Shown here piece after piece: positions 48,801 through 60,572 of a DNA stretch of 64,000 nucleotides (its first letter is position 1; every line of letters starts with the position of its first letter). The position numbers were made by a program, and so were the translations under genes. The notes beneath the pieces were generated by a model, which was given only the letters and a program-made list of their open reading frames with translations, did not search any database and was not told the DNA's origin. The DNA is from Rhabdornis inornatus. Taxonomy: Eukaryota; Chordata; Aves; Passeriformes; Rhabdornithidae. The stretch covers positions 132,310 to 196,309 of the forward strand of contig VWZS01007432.1 of NCBI GenBank assembly GCA_013397075.1, in the 5' to 3' direction.

Positions 48801-51800
48801 ATTCTGAAAAAGTATGAATTTTGGACAGTGAAGTTGCTTTTTACATGTGAGCCATTAACAAAAAGCTTCACTTTATATGGTACCTTAAAGTTCAGAAGAA
48901 AGGAAATAATTTGGGATCTCTTAAGCAGGCATTTCACCATCAATGTGCTTGGGGTTTTTTCTGCCTGTTCAACTTGCACAATTTTGCTGCTGCAGTCATA
49001 CAGAGGCTTAAAATTGTCAAGTTCCCTGATCTTCCTTTTGGGAAAAACATTTCAACTAAAATTTCTCTAGTGGCACACAGAAATCTTGAGGGCAATTAAA
49101 AACATGACTCATGTTGGTTAATTTTCTTGTCAATGGTCTGAACAGTTAAATATTAATGTTGTTTAGCAAAGACCAGGTATGTTAAAAGGATTATTTTTGA
49201 GGGGAAGGAAACTTCCTTAAATGCCAAGCCAAATTTCAGACTCTGTATAGCCTGGAATAAATACACCTAGATCTTTGTATTGCATTGAAATAAAAGATGC
49301 TCTGTGTGGTACAATAATCTTAGATTTTCAGATAATAAATGACAGCTATGCTAACATTTTCCAAATTACTGAGAACCTTCAATCCTAAGAGGAGTTGCCA
49401 AAACAATTATGTGCTTATCTCTTTGGATATAATACATACACCTTTGACCTATACTATTTAATTAACAACTTAGAAATACCAACAGAAGTTTGTAGAAAGG
49501 CAAAACCTATTTGTATCATATGAGATTGGATACAGAAACTGTAATTACTTGGTGATGTGGAATAAGTTAAAATCCATTCTGAATAAGCAGAACTGTATTT
49601 TCTAGGACACAGAAATGGCACAGGACAGGTAGGACCTCTAGAGGGTCAAGGGAAAATCAACAGAAACTATGAGGACTAAAACTTCCAGTGAGGTACATAT
49701 GTGTAGCACAAAAGGAAAACAAGCAGAGAAACAAAAACAGAAGTCTGCCCCAAAGACTAATACTGCATAAGAGATGCTCTCATAATTAATGATGCTCATA
49801 ATTAATGATAATCTCAAGTTTAGTCTCTGGCTCTGTAACTAACTTGGGAGAGTTGCCATCAGCCTCTTTCAAAACTAAGGACAACATCTAATTTCTCTAG
49901 GCTGGAGTGGCTCCAAGAATTTTCTGGAAAATTCAGGTTTCTGAAAGGGTCATTTGTAAGGTATTTATCTACTTCAGTTTGTTCTCTGAAGGTTGACCAG
50001 ATAAGATTTTCATCTCATCAAGAGAGATCAGTGATATCAAAAATCCAGGTCTGTTCAGTTTTTTAACATCTATGCCCCACGAGACTTCATTTCACTCCTA
50101 CAGACTGAAAACTGAACAACTGCAAAAATTGTATTTATGCACCTAAAAGGAGCCTTGTTCCTCCAGCAACAAGAAACATAGAGCTTAAACACAAGGTATT
50201 GCAAAAAGCTTACTACAGTCAGAAATATTACAAAGGCAATTCCTAATTCAACCTTTTGCTGGAACGCTCATTCTTTTTGGTTCTAAGAGGTACAAAAAAA
50301 AGTGTAACCTTCTACTAGAATACACATTTCCTGTCAGGAAACCTTCCTTTGATTTTAAATGTTTGAATTCAGAGAAAATGTATGCAATCTTAACATCTAC
50401 TATAAAGCCACTTTAGCTTTATCTTTTCTGGTTCCCATTACTGTTGACTCTCTCATCATCTGATTCTGGTTAGCACACAATGGAATCCATGGTTAAAAAA
50501 ACAGGATATATTCCAATATTTAGAGACCAGCCTCACTTCAGCCTCAGTCTGCAGTACTTAAACCACATACAATACCACACTGACAGAGAAGCCTGTTCTA
50601 GGTAGGGAGAGCACAATTACACCACCCTTCATTGCTCTAAGATCCCCAAGTCAGGAGTTTTCCCCTGAACATCTTCAGTGATACTAAAAGGTGCCCAGGG
50701 AGCTTCAGCAAGACTTGAGTGCCTCCTCCACCTCCCACTGCAACTCTACAACCCCCATGTCATAACATCCTGAGTGTTCCTAACATGAACTTTGGAATCC
50801 TAAGTAGAGACCTGCTTAGATTTCAACAGTGAATTCACATCCTTTCACATATTTTAGGCAGAATTACAGGGTGAACTCCCACTGTGAAACTGCAAAATTC
50901 TGCTGTTACCAAGTATTACTGGCACAACCTGAAGTGGTAAAAATTATGTTTATTTGTAATGGCTTAAAATGATTGTAGTTGAAAAAAATGAGGATGAAGC
51001 CTAATGGAAAGCTGTGTGGTGGATTTGAGTGTTATCACCAGTGGTCATGTAAAAATACCCATTCAGCATGCAGACACAGACACTGCATCCCAACAGTGCC
51101 TTGCCACTGAAAGCTCTAAAAAGAAATGCAAAAGTAGTTCCCCTGAAAGTCAGTCAAGCTGTACAGCTGCGGGGTTGATGGATAAATTTTAGTTAAGCCT
51201 CCCGTGCCACCCTGTCTGCCCATTCTTCATTTTTTTCCTTCCCTCACCTTTCCGTTTCTTACTGTAAGAAGTAGCGGAGAATAGAAGATCCAGGATAACC
51301 TTTTAGTAATCTTTCAAGATCCCAGCTTTGCAAGGCTGAATTGAGATCTTTCCCTCATCTTGTATATGTTGAAACACCACATGGAATTGGAGCAATAAAA
51401 ATTTAATTACTCTCAACGTTCCTCCTTACTGGAAAATTGACTTCCTGCTGTGTTTGCTTCTCATTCCTGCTTTCAGCTCCTAACAGAAGTGGACTTTTGA
51501 GTGATAAACTATTAATCCAAGCTCTGTGAAGAAATCCATCCATGATCCTTTTAACCACTCGAGGGCAGCAAACTCTAACTCTTTAAAAACCACTTGTACC
51601 ACAAAAATACATCCAGGGTTTGAGTGATGCTACAGCATTCAAGCAGTACCATCATTTAAAGGCAGCAAAAATTCAACTGGTTAAGATGCTGATTAATAAT
51701 CTAATATATCTCAATCCTTCACTGATTAATTCAATCCAGGCACAATCCTGGGGGATAATTTGAAAGGAACCACAGAAAAAGTCCAAAGAAGAAAAATTCA

Positions 51801-54800
51801 ATTCTTACTAATTGGGGCAAGTCAGCCATCTAATTAACATATTCTGAAAGCTAATAGAACACAAATAATTGATTAATAACCAGACAACTAGTAAACAGGA
51901 AGCAAAACATCTCCAAGTATTTTAGAGTGAGAAAATAAATGAACATTCTTAGGTTTTGAAGATTTTTAAGACTGTTTTAAAATAACTGAACTCACAGGTC
52001 TAATATTGCATTCGTAACTGTAATAAAAGGATGATGCATTGCTGGCAACTAAAATATAATTACATTTGAAATTCCATTTCCTGACATATATCTGCATATA
52101 ACTTTTTCTCCCTATACATGCTTCCAATTGACAAAATCCAGTAATCCAGGTATTAACGTAAATCATAGGAGTTCTGCCACATTTAAAGAGATCATGGGCA
52201 AAGTCTTCAGGCTTGAGGGCAGAAGTTACATGGATCCAGCTTTCCTTCACTCAGCAAGAAAAGAACACTGCCCTCATCTTTTGAATCAATTCCATCAGCC
52301 ACATGCGTTAACAGTGTGGCTCTACTCTGCAGGGAAAGTCACCAAATCCTACAATTAATTCTGCAAAGAGGACTGATGTTACTGCCTAAATGGAAGGCCA
52401 GACTCTGTCCATCCCCCTCCAGTATTAAAGTTCATGTAAATGAAAATAAACCACACACTGTTTGCTCATGGTTTACAAAACGGATCCAAACTATCTTTCA
52501 GCAAGTTATTAAAAGCCATTATCCCTGATCAGGGGGAAAAAGCCATGCCACAAAACAAAACATGTCACACAAAATAAAAACCCATGTCTCAGGAAACCAT
52601 TAATTTTTCATGGGAATCAAAGACAATTACAACTGATTGACGAACTCATAAAATATTAATATGGAGAATGAAAGGTAATAAAAGTGCAAGAGACTTGTGC
52701 ATATTCAATACACACTGAATACTCCCATATCAATATTGCATAGCCCTGTCTGCCAGCACTAATTAAAGCTGGAGCCCAGCACAGCTGTGGTGCTTGTCTG
52801 AAATTATTAAAGTAAGCACTGTCTAGCTCTCTTGTCATTGTTTAATACTGGAAACTACTCTGCTATTAATTTAAGATTTGTAATGCAATGTGATGCTCTT
52901 GGGGAGAAAAACATCAATGTGTACTTGAAATCTACAGCAAATGTTATCTTTCACCACCGATTTAATTTGATGCACTCTAAAGTTACAAAATTATCCTTCA
53001 AGGCAACTGTCACTGAAAGGGAAATATAATTCATCTTCCTTAGGATGTTATTAAGATCAGCACTGCAGTGATCAAAATCAAGAACAATTCATAAAAATGC
53101 TAAATACAGACATTTCCTACTCTAGAACAACTGAAAACAGTAAGTATGAGTTTTAGAAGTGGACAAGGTACAACTTCTGTAAGAGTGACATAAGGAGATG
53201 ATGAAGGCTTTGTCTGTCTCAAACAATGTGATGGTGACATAGGACATATGAACAAAGTTCAGTCATCCAAAACATTACTATGGATTTCCAACAACGATGA
53301 CAATTTCAGTTCAGAATGCTCACTTGTTTTCTGTAAAAAATGCCTGTAAAATTGTTGAAGGGCACCAACACAACCACAAAAATACAGGAGACAAGTGTGA
53401 GGCATTCCCTGTGAAAGGAATAACTGTAGTCAAAAGGTGGGAAGGCTGCCCCTTTTCTGAGCAAGAGGGAGCTCAGAAAAGCAGTCAGCTTGAGACAAGG
53501 TATGTGAGAGAGCATTTAAGAAGCAGAACACTTCCAACTGACAGCCATGGTTTACTGCAGCTCAGGAAGAGCCCAAGAAAGGACATACTCTAATTAACAA
53601 ACAGGAATTTGGAATCCTGCAAAATGTTCTCTTGGTTGAATTTGAAGAAAAGTGAGTTCAAAGAGATTAGAATTGTGAGGTCATTTACTTTAAAATATGA
53701 CAGAGAGCACATTAAGAGAGTCCACACACAACTGCTTACCCAGGATTCGTGGTAGAGAACTGTGAGCAGGTGCATGCTATAATCATAGTTCTGTCTTCTT
53801 AGGGGACACCTGGAAATGCAGACACATTTTTCTGAACCAAAGGTTAAAACACCTACCATCAAATCTTCTACTGCCTAATGTAGGGAATCTTAGGAAATGA
53901 GTGGTTGATTCCTGTGTATTTCTCAATCACACACAACCAAGAGTAGTATCATGGAGGCATGAGTAATAAGAACACAGGAGATTGGGCAGCTGCAAGTCAC
54001 CAGGAAAACATACAAAATCCAAGAACTTACAAATCTTCTGGAGACATCCCTGTGGCAAAGTGGAATCCAACCTACATTAAGTCTAAACTCTTTTAAAACC
54101 TGTTTTTAACAGTTAATAACAGGAGTAGTGTTAATTAAGTCCTATTTTAGCCTTAAAATATAATAATTCACCAAGACAATAATTGGTATTACTAGAAGAC
54201 ACCCAGCCCTTTCTCAGCTGTGGGCATTGCTACAATATTTTTGATTCCTTCTGGCAGCTCACCTGTCTGTTGTAATTGTGAGCACATCTGTCTCCTGACA
54301 GTACCGCTCTCCCACGAGCTTAATAAGCTTCTTCTTTGCATGGTCATCCAAATTCAGGTTAGAAAGTTTAACCTTCAAGAAAAGGAGAAAACAACTTTAA
54401 TTCCCTGGAAAATCCAAACTCTGAACTCTAGAATTACTTGAGACGGGCACATCTTCTCTCAAGGAGAGCTATTCAGAACGCATTTGCAGAATTTCTTCAG
54501 ATTGTATCAAGTTGGAAGTCTTAACACAAGGCAAGAATAATGTGAGTATTCAAACAATATATATCTGCATAATAAACATCCCCCCAATGCCTTATAAGTC
54601 CCAAGGCCAGTCAATATGAATGGACAGATTTCGTCAGGAACACATAGACATACTCACTTGTGTAAGATTTTTAATTCCCTCTATTTCCCTCATTTCCTTA
54701 CAGCAGATCACATTTGCATGTTTGGAAAAGAAAGCCAAGCATTTAGGGGTTTGAAACAAAGGCTGTTTACCAAAACTACTACTTACTCTTAAGGTCACCA

Positions 54801-57800
54801 CTCTTGCTTTGGGATTCCGAATAGAAGTCCCTGAAGAAACATAATCTACTGTTTCAATTTCAATGGGAAAATGCTGTTCACATTTCTCATCACTGTCCAG
54901 AGCACTTGGCCATTCAGTGCAGAAATCTGTACAACAAAGAGAAAACACTCCAAGTAATACCTGTCTGGTTTGTTTGGCTGGGTTTTTTTCTTTAAGGTGT
55001 ATTGCAATATATGTTTGTAAAAGTACTAGTCCCAGAAATCACACTCATTTAGGCAACAGCAGTGTTTCTGCTAGACTTGCTCCAGTATTGCCATGTTTCT
55101 CTTTGTACTGGCTTCTCCAAAACAGGATACAGTACTGCAGATACAGCCTCACAACTGCAAATAGGATCATAGAATGGTTTGGGTTGGAAGTGACCCTCCT
55201 GCTATGGGGATTCTTTTACTAGATCCACCTGCTCAAAACCTGTCCAGCCTGAGCTTGAAGACTTCCAGGATGGGGTATCCATATCTTCTCTGGGCAAGCT
55301 CTTCCAGTGTCTCACCACCCTCATCACAAAAAAGGCTTCCTTTGCCTGAGCTCCTCCTTAAGTTTCCCTTACAGGCTTGCTGGGTGGAAGGATGCTTCTG
55401 GTCTCTTCTGTACCTCCCCAGCACAGCCTGTTCTCACAGAGGGTCTCATATTAATAGCTTTTTGGTCATTAAACGCAGCCCATAAACAGTTACTGATTCA
55501 AGTCTGGTTCAATCACAGAGTTCTCTGGGAACTGATTTACATTCATCACTCTCCTTCTGTAAAGCACTGAACTACCAACTCATCGGTTCAAGCAAGGTCT
55601 TGTGGAAAAATAACATTTCAGTCTTACTGCTGTGCTGACAACCTCCTGAGACTTATCTGCTACCACCTGGATGACTCCTGGCAGTAGCAGGAAAGCAGAC
55701 AGTACCAGCCACAGCCAGCTGAATAACCAGCTCCACAAATGCACCATGTCTCACCTCTATCACACACAGTTACATCTTGCTTTGTCTGAAAACTTCCAGA
55801 GACGGTTTAAAAAGAAAAAAACAACCAACTAAACAAAAAAATTTAAAAAACCTCAACCCCCCTCCTCACCTTTAAGAGCTGCACAGTGCTTCTTAATTGC
55901 AGGAGGAGTAAGATGCAAAAAATTGGGAATCTGAAAGAGACATATGAAGAGTTACCAAAATAATAGCATTTTGTCTGACCAGGAGTAAATGGGCATTACT
56001 GAAATCTGATTACACTTCTCACATTTGCTAAGGCAGTATAACACACTTAACGAAATATTCATATAAGCAAACTCTTCTCAAGTCTGATTTAGGGAAAAAC
56101 AACTCTGTGACAAAAGTCACGGGCATGATCATCCTAAAAAGTCTCCTGATATAATCCACTTGTTAATTAACTTTATATTTGTTACCACTTAGAAAGTCAA
56201 GAGGATTATTTGACTTAATAACAGAAAGCAGTCTCCAAGACAAATATTCCAATCAAAGCAGTGCAGCCTTAGTGAAGAGTGACTTTAAAAGTGACCCCTA
56301 GCCACGGCATGTGTCTTACCTTTATAAGTTCTAGGTTGCCTTCTTTTGGTGGAGGCACTCCTCTCTTCACTGGGTAACCCATTCGGATTGGGAGAGGCAC
56401 AGAGGCAGGTTTGAAGGCAGCTGCTGTTGGGTACACACTGCTCCAGTCCTGATCCACAGCCATCCTCTCTGTCCTGGGAGGTGCAGCCTAACCAAGGGAA
56501 AAGGGGACAGGTGGGACAGGAGATACACAGGATGTAAGACAAGGCAGGATCAACACACCAAACAATGATTTCAGGAATCAATTCCCACAGTTGGACATTT
56601 CAAGACTCTTCTACAGCAAAAGTTAGTGTTGATTTGTAGTAATTTTTAGCAGAGAACCTCTCCCATCTTAGCTGCCAGGCCTTTCCCAGTCTTCCACTGC
56701 ATTTGATGGCAGAGATGCTTAGAAAAAAGAATTTGTCATCTTCCTGCCTTGGGATAAATCAGGAGGGGGAATCAAACCAGTACATAATTGGAAACTCGAT
56801 TTCCTAAAGGGCCTGAACATGTGGTGGGGGTCATGACAATGAGTTTTAAAATTCTGTAATTCTGTGGGTGTGGGACAGTTAATAATTAATAATGCTGAAA
56901 TTTCTTGCCATAGAAATTCCAGTGTAGGGACAATGTGGCAGAAATAGCTTATACCCTCCAAAAACTGACCATCATTTCAGTCAAATGCTCTTAGAAAAAG
57001 AAAAGCTTTATGCCAGAAAGTAACCACCACAAATCCTGTAAACTCAGGCTGAAAACAACATTGACATGTCTGGGTTATTGGAAATGCAACTTTGTTACTT
57101 TTCAGATCTGCACTACATGGTGTCAATGCAAGTTAACCATCAGCTTAGTGTTATATTTTTGATTTTTGGTAACATAGACTGAAAAGGTTACAGAAGGCAG
57201 GTGCTGGCCTGGAGCAGTCCCAGGGGATTGTTTCACCAGGATTTGGCAGCAGAAGGAGCTCCTGGGCAAACTGATACAACACACAGCTTAGAAAACTTTC
57301 CCAAACACCTGAGCTAACCGTAAATTTCAATACTTACTGATCTCACAAACTGTGATGTCCTGCCTCTTCTCCTTAATGAACCTGGAAGAAGGAAAAACAG
57401 AAGAGATGAACAAAACCATTTAAAAATAAATTATTCTACAGTTTTAGGAGCAAAAAATGTATCATAATGCTGTATGTTTTTTAGTCTTTGTGACAATATC
57501 CAGTAATACTCCACAATCTTTACAACACCACCAGAATAATGTGGTCTCAGACATACAAAGGTGAACCTGATGACATTTATTTTCAAGTGTCTGGTTTGAG
57601 TTCAGAAGTTTCACTGATTGTACATATTTAGCAAAAAGCAATGACTGTGATTTAGGAAGGGATGTTTGGGTTTTCTTATCTCATGCATATATCTTACAAC
57701 CCTACCCCATAAAAACTTGTGGATTTCGCATGTTATTTGTTTTCCTTATCGGAGAATTTTATGGACCTTTTTCTCTTCATCTGCTTCTTGCTATTAAAAT

Positions 57801-58430
57801 CTTAAACCGAACAGTACATCCATTCAGGGTTCTCCAACAGATAATATTCAGCATTCTTTTAACCCTCCACCTACCTTTTTCATGGTGCTTTCCCATACAG
57901 CCACACGTCACAACAACCTTATTATTCCTGTTACAAACATCTGTAATTTCAGGTCAGGACACCTTTAGCTACTGCAGTGTCACCAGACATCACTCAGAGG
58001 CGCTTTCAGCGACCTGGCGTGCTCCAGATGCCCACCGGGAAAAGGCCGGGAAAACCCTGACCCACCGCTCCCACTGCCAGAGGCCAGGCACGACCTTAAA
58101 GGCTTCCCAGGAGTACACACAGCGATGAAATTCCCCTTGGGAATAGCCTAGCAGAGGCACCGCTCCGCTGCAGCCCTGCCTGCCGCGCATCCCGCCGTGC
58201 CGTCGGTGCAGCCCGAGCGCCCCGGGCACCCCGCGCTCACCTTCCCGAGCCTGCGGCCCTTCCCTGCCGCTCACCGCGGGCGCCGACGAAAAAGCGGCGC
58301 GTCCCCAGCAAGTCGTGGCCGGGGCCCCGCCGGCGGCCCGGGACAGCACAGCCGGGGACAGCACAGCCGGGGATAGCAGAGCTCCACAGCTCAGCCCGGC
58401 CCGGCAGCACCGCCCGGCCCGCGCCGCCAT
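45626..58430 (-). CDS. MRPS35: MRPS35 (mS35), mitochondrial small-subunit ribosomal protein (8 coding exons)
   Basis: Eight exons join in frame to 351 aa: 58430-58241, 57381-57338, 56487-56320, 55930-55870, 54926-54787, 54372-54263, 53809-53740 and 45898-45626. Human MRPS35 is about 323 aa. Seen: an Arg/Ala-rich, acid-poor N-terminus (1-64) typical of a mitochondrial targeting peptide; MAVDQDWSSVYP (87 onward); IPNFLHLTP in exon 4; DFCTEWPSALDSDEKC in exon 5; LDDHAKKKLIKLVGERYC in exon 6; RCPLRRQNYDY in exon 7; MEEYIWENS and QYKESVKKLLN in exon 8. All follow the mammalian protein. Known: it is a component of the 28S subunit of the mitoribosome, in the matrix. The start has a strong Kozak context (GGGATGG). 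The N-terminus is longer than in human, partly through a 15-bp tandem repeat. Convergent with MANSC4 and divergent from the receptor at 61.7 kb. Confidence 0.97.
49779..49809 (+). repeat. 16-bp tandem duplication
   Basis: CTCATAATTAATGATG-type unit repeated about twice. Confidence 0.7.
51371..51525 (+). repeat. unclassified dispersed repeat B, copy 1 (MRPS35 intron 7)
   Basis: Shares CCTTACTGGAAAATTGACTT and CCTGCT exactly with 59951 onward. Weaker similarity extends about 50 bp before and 60 bp after. Confidence 0.75.
53740..53809 (-). CDS. MRPS35: MRPS35 coding exon 7
   Basis: 70 nt. The acceptor reads TTCCAG|GTGTCCCC and the donor TCCTGG|GTAAGC. Encodes CPLRRQNYDYSMHLLTVLYH and ESW. Confidence 0.96.
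54263..54372 (-). CDS. MRPS35: MRPS35 coding exon 6
   Basis: 110 nt. The acceptor reads CTTGAAG|GTTAAAC and the donor GACAG|GTGAGC. Encodes VKLSNLNLDDHAKKKLIKL followed by VGERYC and TITTD. Confidence 0.95.
54787..54926 (-). CDS. MRPS35: MRPS35 coding exon 5
   Basis: 140 nt. The acceptor reads GTACAG|ATTTCTGC and the donor TTAAGA|GTAAGT. Encodes the conserved DFCTEWPSALDSDEKC segment through RVVTLR. Confidence 0.96.
55078..55155 (-). mobile_element. older CR1 LINE fragment
   Basis: The stretch around TTTGTACTGGCTTCTCC and GATACAGCCTCAC resembles the inverted internal 3' region of CR1. It directly abuts the next CR1. Confidence 0.55.
55164..55470 (-). mobile_element. CR1 LINE 3' fragment
   Basis: Begins ATCATAGAATGGTTTGGGTT, the reverse complement of a CR1 3' end, and continues through CTGTCCAGCCTGAGCTTGAA and CACCACCCTCATCAC. 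It lies inside MRPS35 intron 4, in the sense of the gene. Confidence 0.88.
55870..55930 (-). CDS. MRPS35: MRPS35 coding exon 4
   Basis: 61 nt. The acceptor reads TTTCAG|ATTCCC and the donor CTTAAAG|GTGAGG. Encodes IPNFLHLTPPAIKKHCAALK. It lacks an upstream Met, so a simple ORF search misses it. Confidence 0.95.
56320..56487 (-). CDS. MRPS35: MRPS35 coding exon 3
   Basis: 168 nt (56 codons). The acceptor reads GGTTAG|GCTGCACC and the donor ATAAAG|GTAAGA. Encodes AAPPRTERMAVDQDW through GNLELIK. Confidence 0.95.
56598..56862 (+). repeat. unclassified dispersed repeat A, copy 1 (MRPS35 intron 2)
   Basis: Similar along about 265 bp, by eye around 80%, to 60297-60572. Shared landmarks include CTTCTACAG, GTTAGTG.TGATTTGTAG, TCTTCCACTGCATTTG, GGATAAATCAG and GACAATGAG. 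Confidence 0.82.
57222..57275 (+). repeat. dispersed repeat C, copy 1
   Basis: Resembles 63947-64000: ATTGTT..A.CAGG.TTTG, GCAGAAGG and TCCTGG.CAAA are shared. Confidence 0.5.
57338..57381 (-). CDS. MRPS35: MRPS35 coding exon 2
   Basis: 44-nt micro-exon. The acceptor reads TTCCAG|GTTCATT and the donor GATCA|GTAAGTA. It encodes SLRRRGRTSQFVRS. Its phase links exon 1 (+1) to exon 3 (0); this part of the protein is poorly conserved. Confidence 0.78.
58241..58430 (-). CDS. MRPS35: MRPS35 coding exon 1
   Basis: 190 nt within a CpG island, encoding the presumed mitochondrial targeting sequence. The donor GGGAAG|GTGAGC leaves one base for the next codon. A second GTGAGC 45 nt upstream is in the wrong phase for exon 2. 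Confidence 0.88.
58335..58380 (-). repeat. 15-bp coding tandem repeat in MRPS35 exon 1
   Basis: The plus strand shows GGGGACAGCACAGCC twice, followed by a changed third unit. On the coding strand it gives repeated LSPAV in the targeting peptide. Confidence 0.85.
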
Positions 58431-58597
58431 CCCGGCCCGCTCCTCCCGCGGCCCCACCCGGCGCGACGGCGGCCGGCACGGGCCCGGCCCCGCAGCGCGA
58501 ACGCGGCAGCTCCGCCCTCGGCGAGCCCCGCAGCGCCCGCTCTGCCCAGGGAGGAGGCGCAGGCAGCCGGGGCTGTCCTGAGCGCTGCTGTGAAGCC

Positions 58598-58925
58598 CTG
58601 AACTGGGAATATCCCGGGCTGGAAACGTGTCCTGGCCCTGCACAGACGCCCCAACAATCCCACCCTGTGCATCCCTGGGAGCGTTGTCCAAACACTCCTG
58701 GAGCTCTGGCAGCCTTGGGGCCGTGACCATTCCCTGGGGAGCCTGTTCAGTGCCCAACACCCTCTGGGGGAAGAACCTTTCCCTGATATCCACCCTAACC
58801 CTGCCCTGACACAGCTCCAGCCATTCCCTGGGTCCCGTCCCTGGTCACGCAGAGCAGAGATCGGAGCTGTCCCTCTGCTTCCCCTCATGATGCCCATCAG
58901 GGGCCTCCTCAGTCTCCTCCAAATC
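58598..58925 (-). mobile_element. CR1 LINE fragment next to the MRPS35 promoter
   Basis: GTGCATCCCTGGGAGCGTTG, CTCCTGGAGCTCTGGCAGCC and CTCTGGGGGAAGAACCTTTC are a typical inverted CR1 sequence. It begins about 170 bp upstream of the MRPS35 start codon. Confidence 0.9.
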
Positions 58926-59898
58926 ACGGTTTTTTCCCCCTCACAAGTAAAAATACAACTTCTCCCCTCAGTCTCCTCCAATTTATTTTTGGGGGATTTA
59001 CTTTTTCCACCCAGAACCGAAGGGAAGGAGGACTGGTGAAAACAGCGAAGCAGTGCAGTTCAGAACAGGAGATGTAGCCAGCAACTAATGAAGAAAAGTT
59101 TAAGTCAATGTAGCTGTAAATTGAAACAAGATAGCCAGTAAAATTTGCTAGGATAGGTCCCCCAAAAACTGTCCGTTTCTTAAAACTAGTAGTCAAAACC
59201 TTCTGTTAAAAGTTTGATGGCATTAATCTCTCCTTCATGCTGTTCAACCAGAGCCTTCTGTCTCTCACACTCACCTCTTCCCAAGAGATCTTTCAACGCC
59301 CCCTTTTTTTGTTGCAGAACAAATCGAATTGTGCTGGGTTACATTTGAGACACGCTAAAAACTTCATCTGAATGACAATGGACTGTGACTTTTCTAGCAT
59401 ACTGCAAAAGGGACTCAAAGTTTTGACTCATAATTCATAGTGAAAGGGCTTCAAATTAAAAGTAATCTAAATAGCTGCCTGGAAAGTCCTGTGTTAAAGA
59501 CATGGATACTGCTCATAGCTGGGGCCTTAGAAGTCACTAAAAATGAAGTGAAATACCAACAGGCACATTGAGGGTTTCCTCTGGAACACAGCATGGTACC
59601 TCCTTTTCCAGGGAAAGTTCCTTTCAGCTCTCCTAATGTTTTAGCCACAAAATAAATCTTTATAGGGAAACAAAACTGTTGGTAGCACAGGTGGTCCCAG
59701 TAAACTGCCTGGATTTTCAAGTCTGGTTGAAAACGATATGCATGATTTTATCCATTTTGTATTTATTTTGTGTAAAATATACAAGTACATCATCCTGAAG
59801 GACAGGAAATGTAAGAGGAGGGAAAAAAAATCTAAGAAAAACATGTAAACAGAAAAGACTATGTGATTTGCTTATATCTAGAAAATCACAACATTGAC

Positions 59899-60035
59899 AA
59901 ACATCATGTGGAATCTGAGCAAGGAGAATTGAATGCCTCTGAATGTTTTTCCTTACTGGAAAATTGACTTCCTGCTCCATTTATTTCTCTTTCCTGCTTT
60001 CAAACTGTACTTTTCAGTAATAAACTAGTAATAGA
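59899..60035 (+). repeat. unclassified dispersed repeat B, copy 2
   Basis: Partner of 51371-51525 in the same orientation, 8.5 kb away. Confidence 0.75.
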
Positions 60036-60296
60036 ATTTTCCTCTCTGCTGCAGCACAACCAACTCAGAGTCCAACATCTTGTCTCTATGGCCACATTCC
60101 ACAGGAGGAATTATTAATTATATTTAATAATATTTTACAAGATTTGGAAAGCAACACATTCCCATACATTCACCACCTGCTGGTTTTAATGGGAGGTGAT
60201 CCATGGCTGTCTGAGCCGATGAGCTCTTTGCTCTGGCGGTGGCACCGTGGCCAGCACTGACCTGCAAATATCAGTGTTAGTGATAAGACCCAAGGA

Positions 60297-60572
60297 ATTT
60301 CAAGGCTCTTCTACAGAAAAAGTTAGTGCTGATTTGTAGAGGAATTTTTAACAGAGGGCCTCTCCCATTTGGCTACCAGGCCTTTTCTAATCTTCCACTG
60401 CATTTGGTTTCAGAGATACTTAGGAAGAAGAACTTAGTGTCTTCCTGCCTTTGGATAAATCAGCAGGAGGAGGAGGGGGAATAAACCAGTATGGAATTGG
60501 AAACTCTGTTTCCTGAAGGGCTTGAGTGTACGGTGGCAGGCAAGACAATGAGCATTAAAGTTCTGAAATTTC
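60297..60572 (+). repeat. unclassified dispersed repeat A, copy 2 (upstream of the receptor)
   Basis: Diverged partner of 56598-56862 in the same orientation, 3.7 kb away, with small indels including GGA-repeat length changes. Confidence 0.82.

Larger units (their letters stand above)
45899..53739 (-). other. MRPS35: MRPS35 intron 7
   Basis: 7.8 kb, by far the longest intron of the gene. It contains dispersed repeat B and a 16-bp tandem duplication; no nested gene recognised. Confidence 0.8.
53810..58240 (-). other. MRPS35: MRPS35 introns 1-6 (between listed exons)
   Basis: Introns of about 0.4 to 0.95 kb with GT-AG ends. They contain two CR1 fragments (intron 4) and repeats A and C (intron 2). 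Confidence 0.85.
58140..58600. promoter_or_regulatory. CpG island at the MRPS35 promoter and exon 1
   Basis: Very GC-rich with dense CG dinucleotides, spanning MRPS35 exon 1 and about 170 bp upstream, and ending where a CR1 fragment begins. Consistent with a housekeeping promoter. There is no sign that it also drives the receptor 3.3 kb away. Confidence 0.75.

Noticed and set aside
57990..58793. 267-codon minus-strand ORF
   Set aside because: Read-through of MRPS35 exon 1 into intron 1 and into the upstream CR1; only 58430-58241 is coding.
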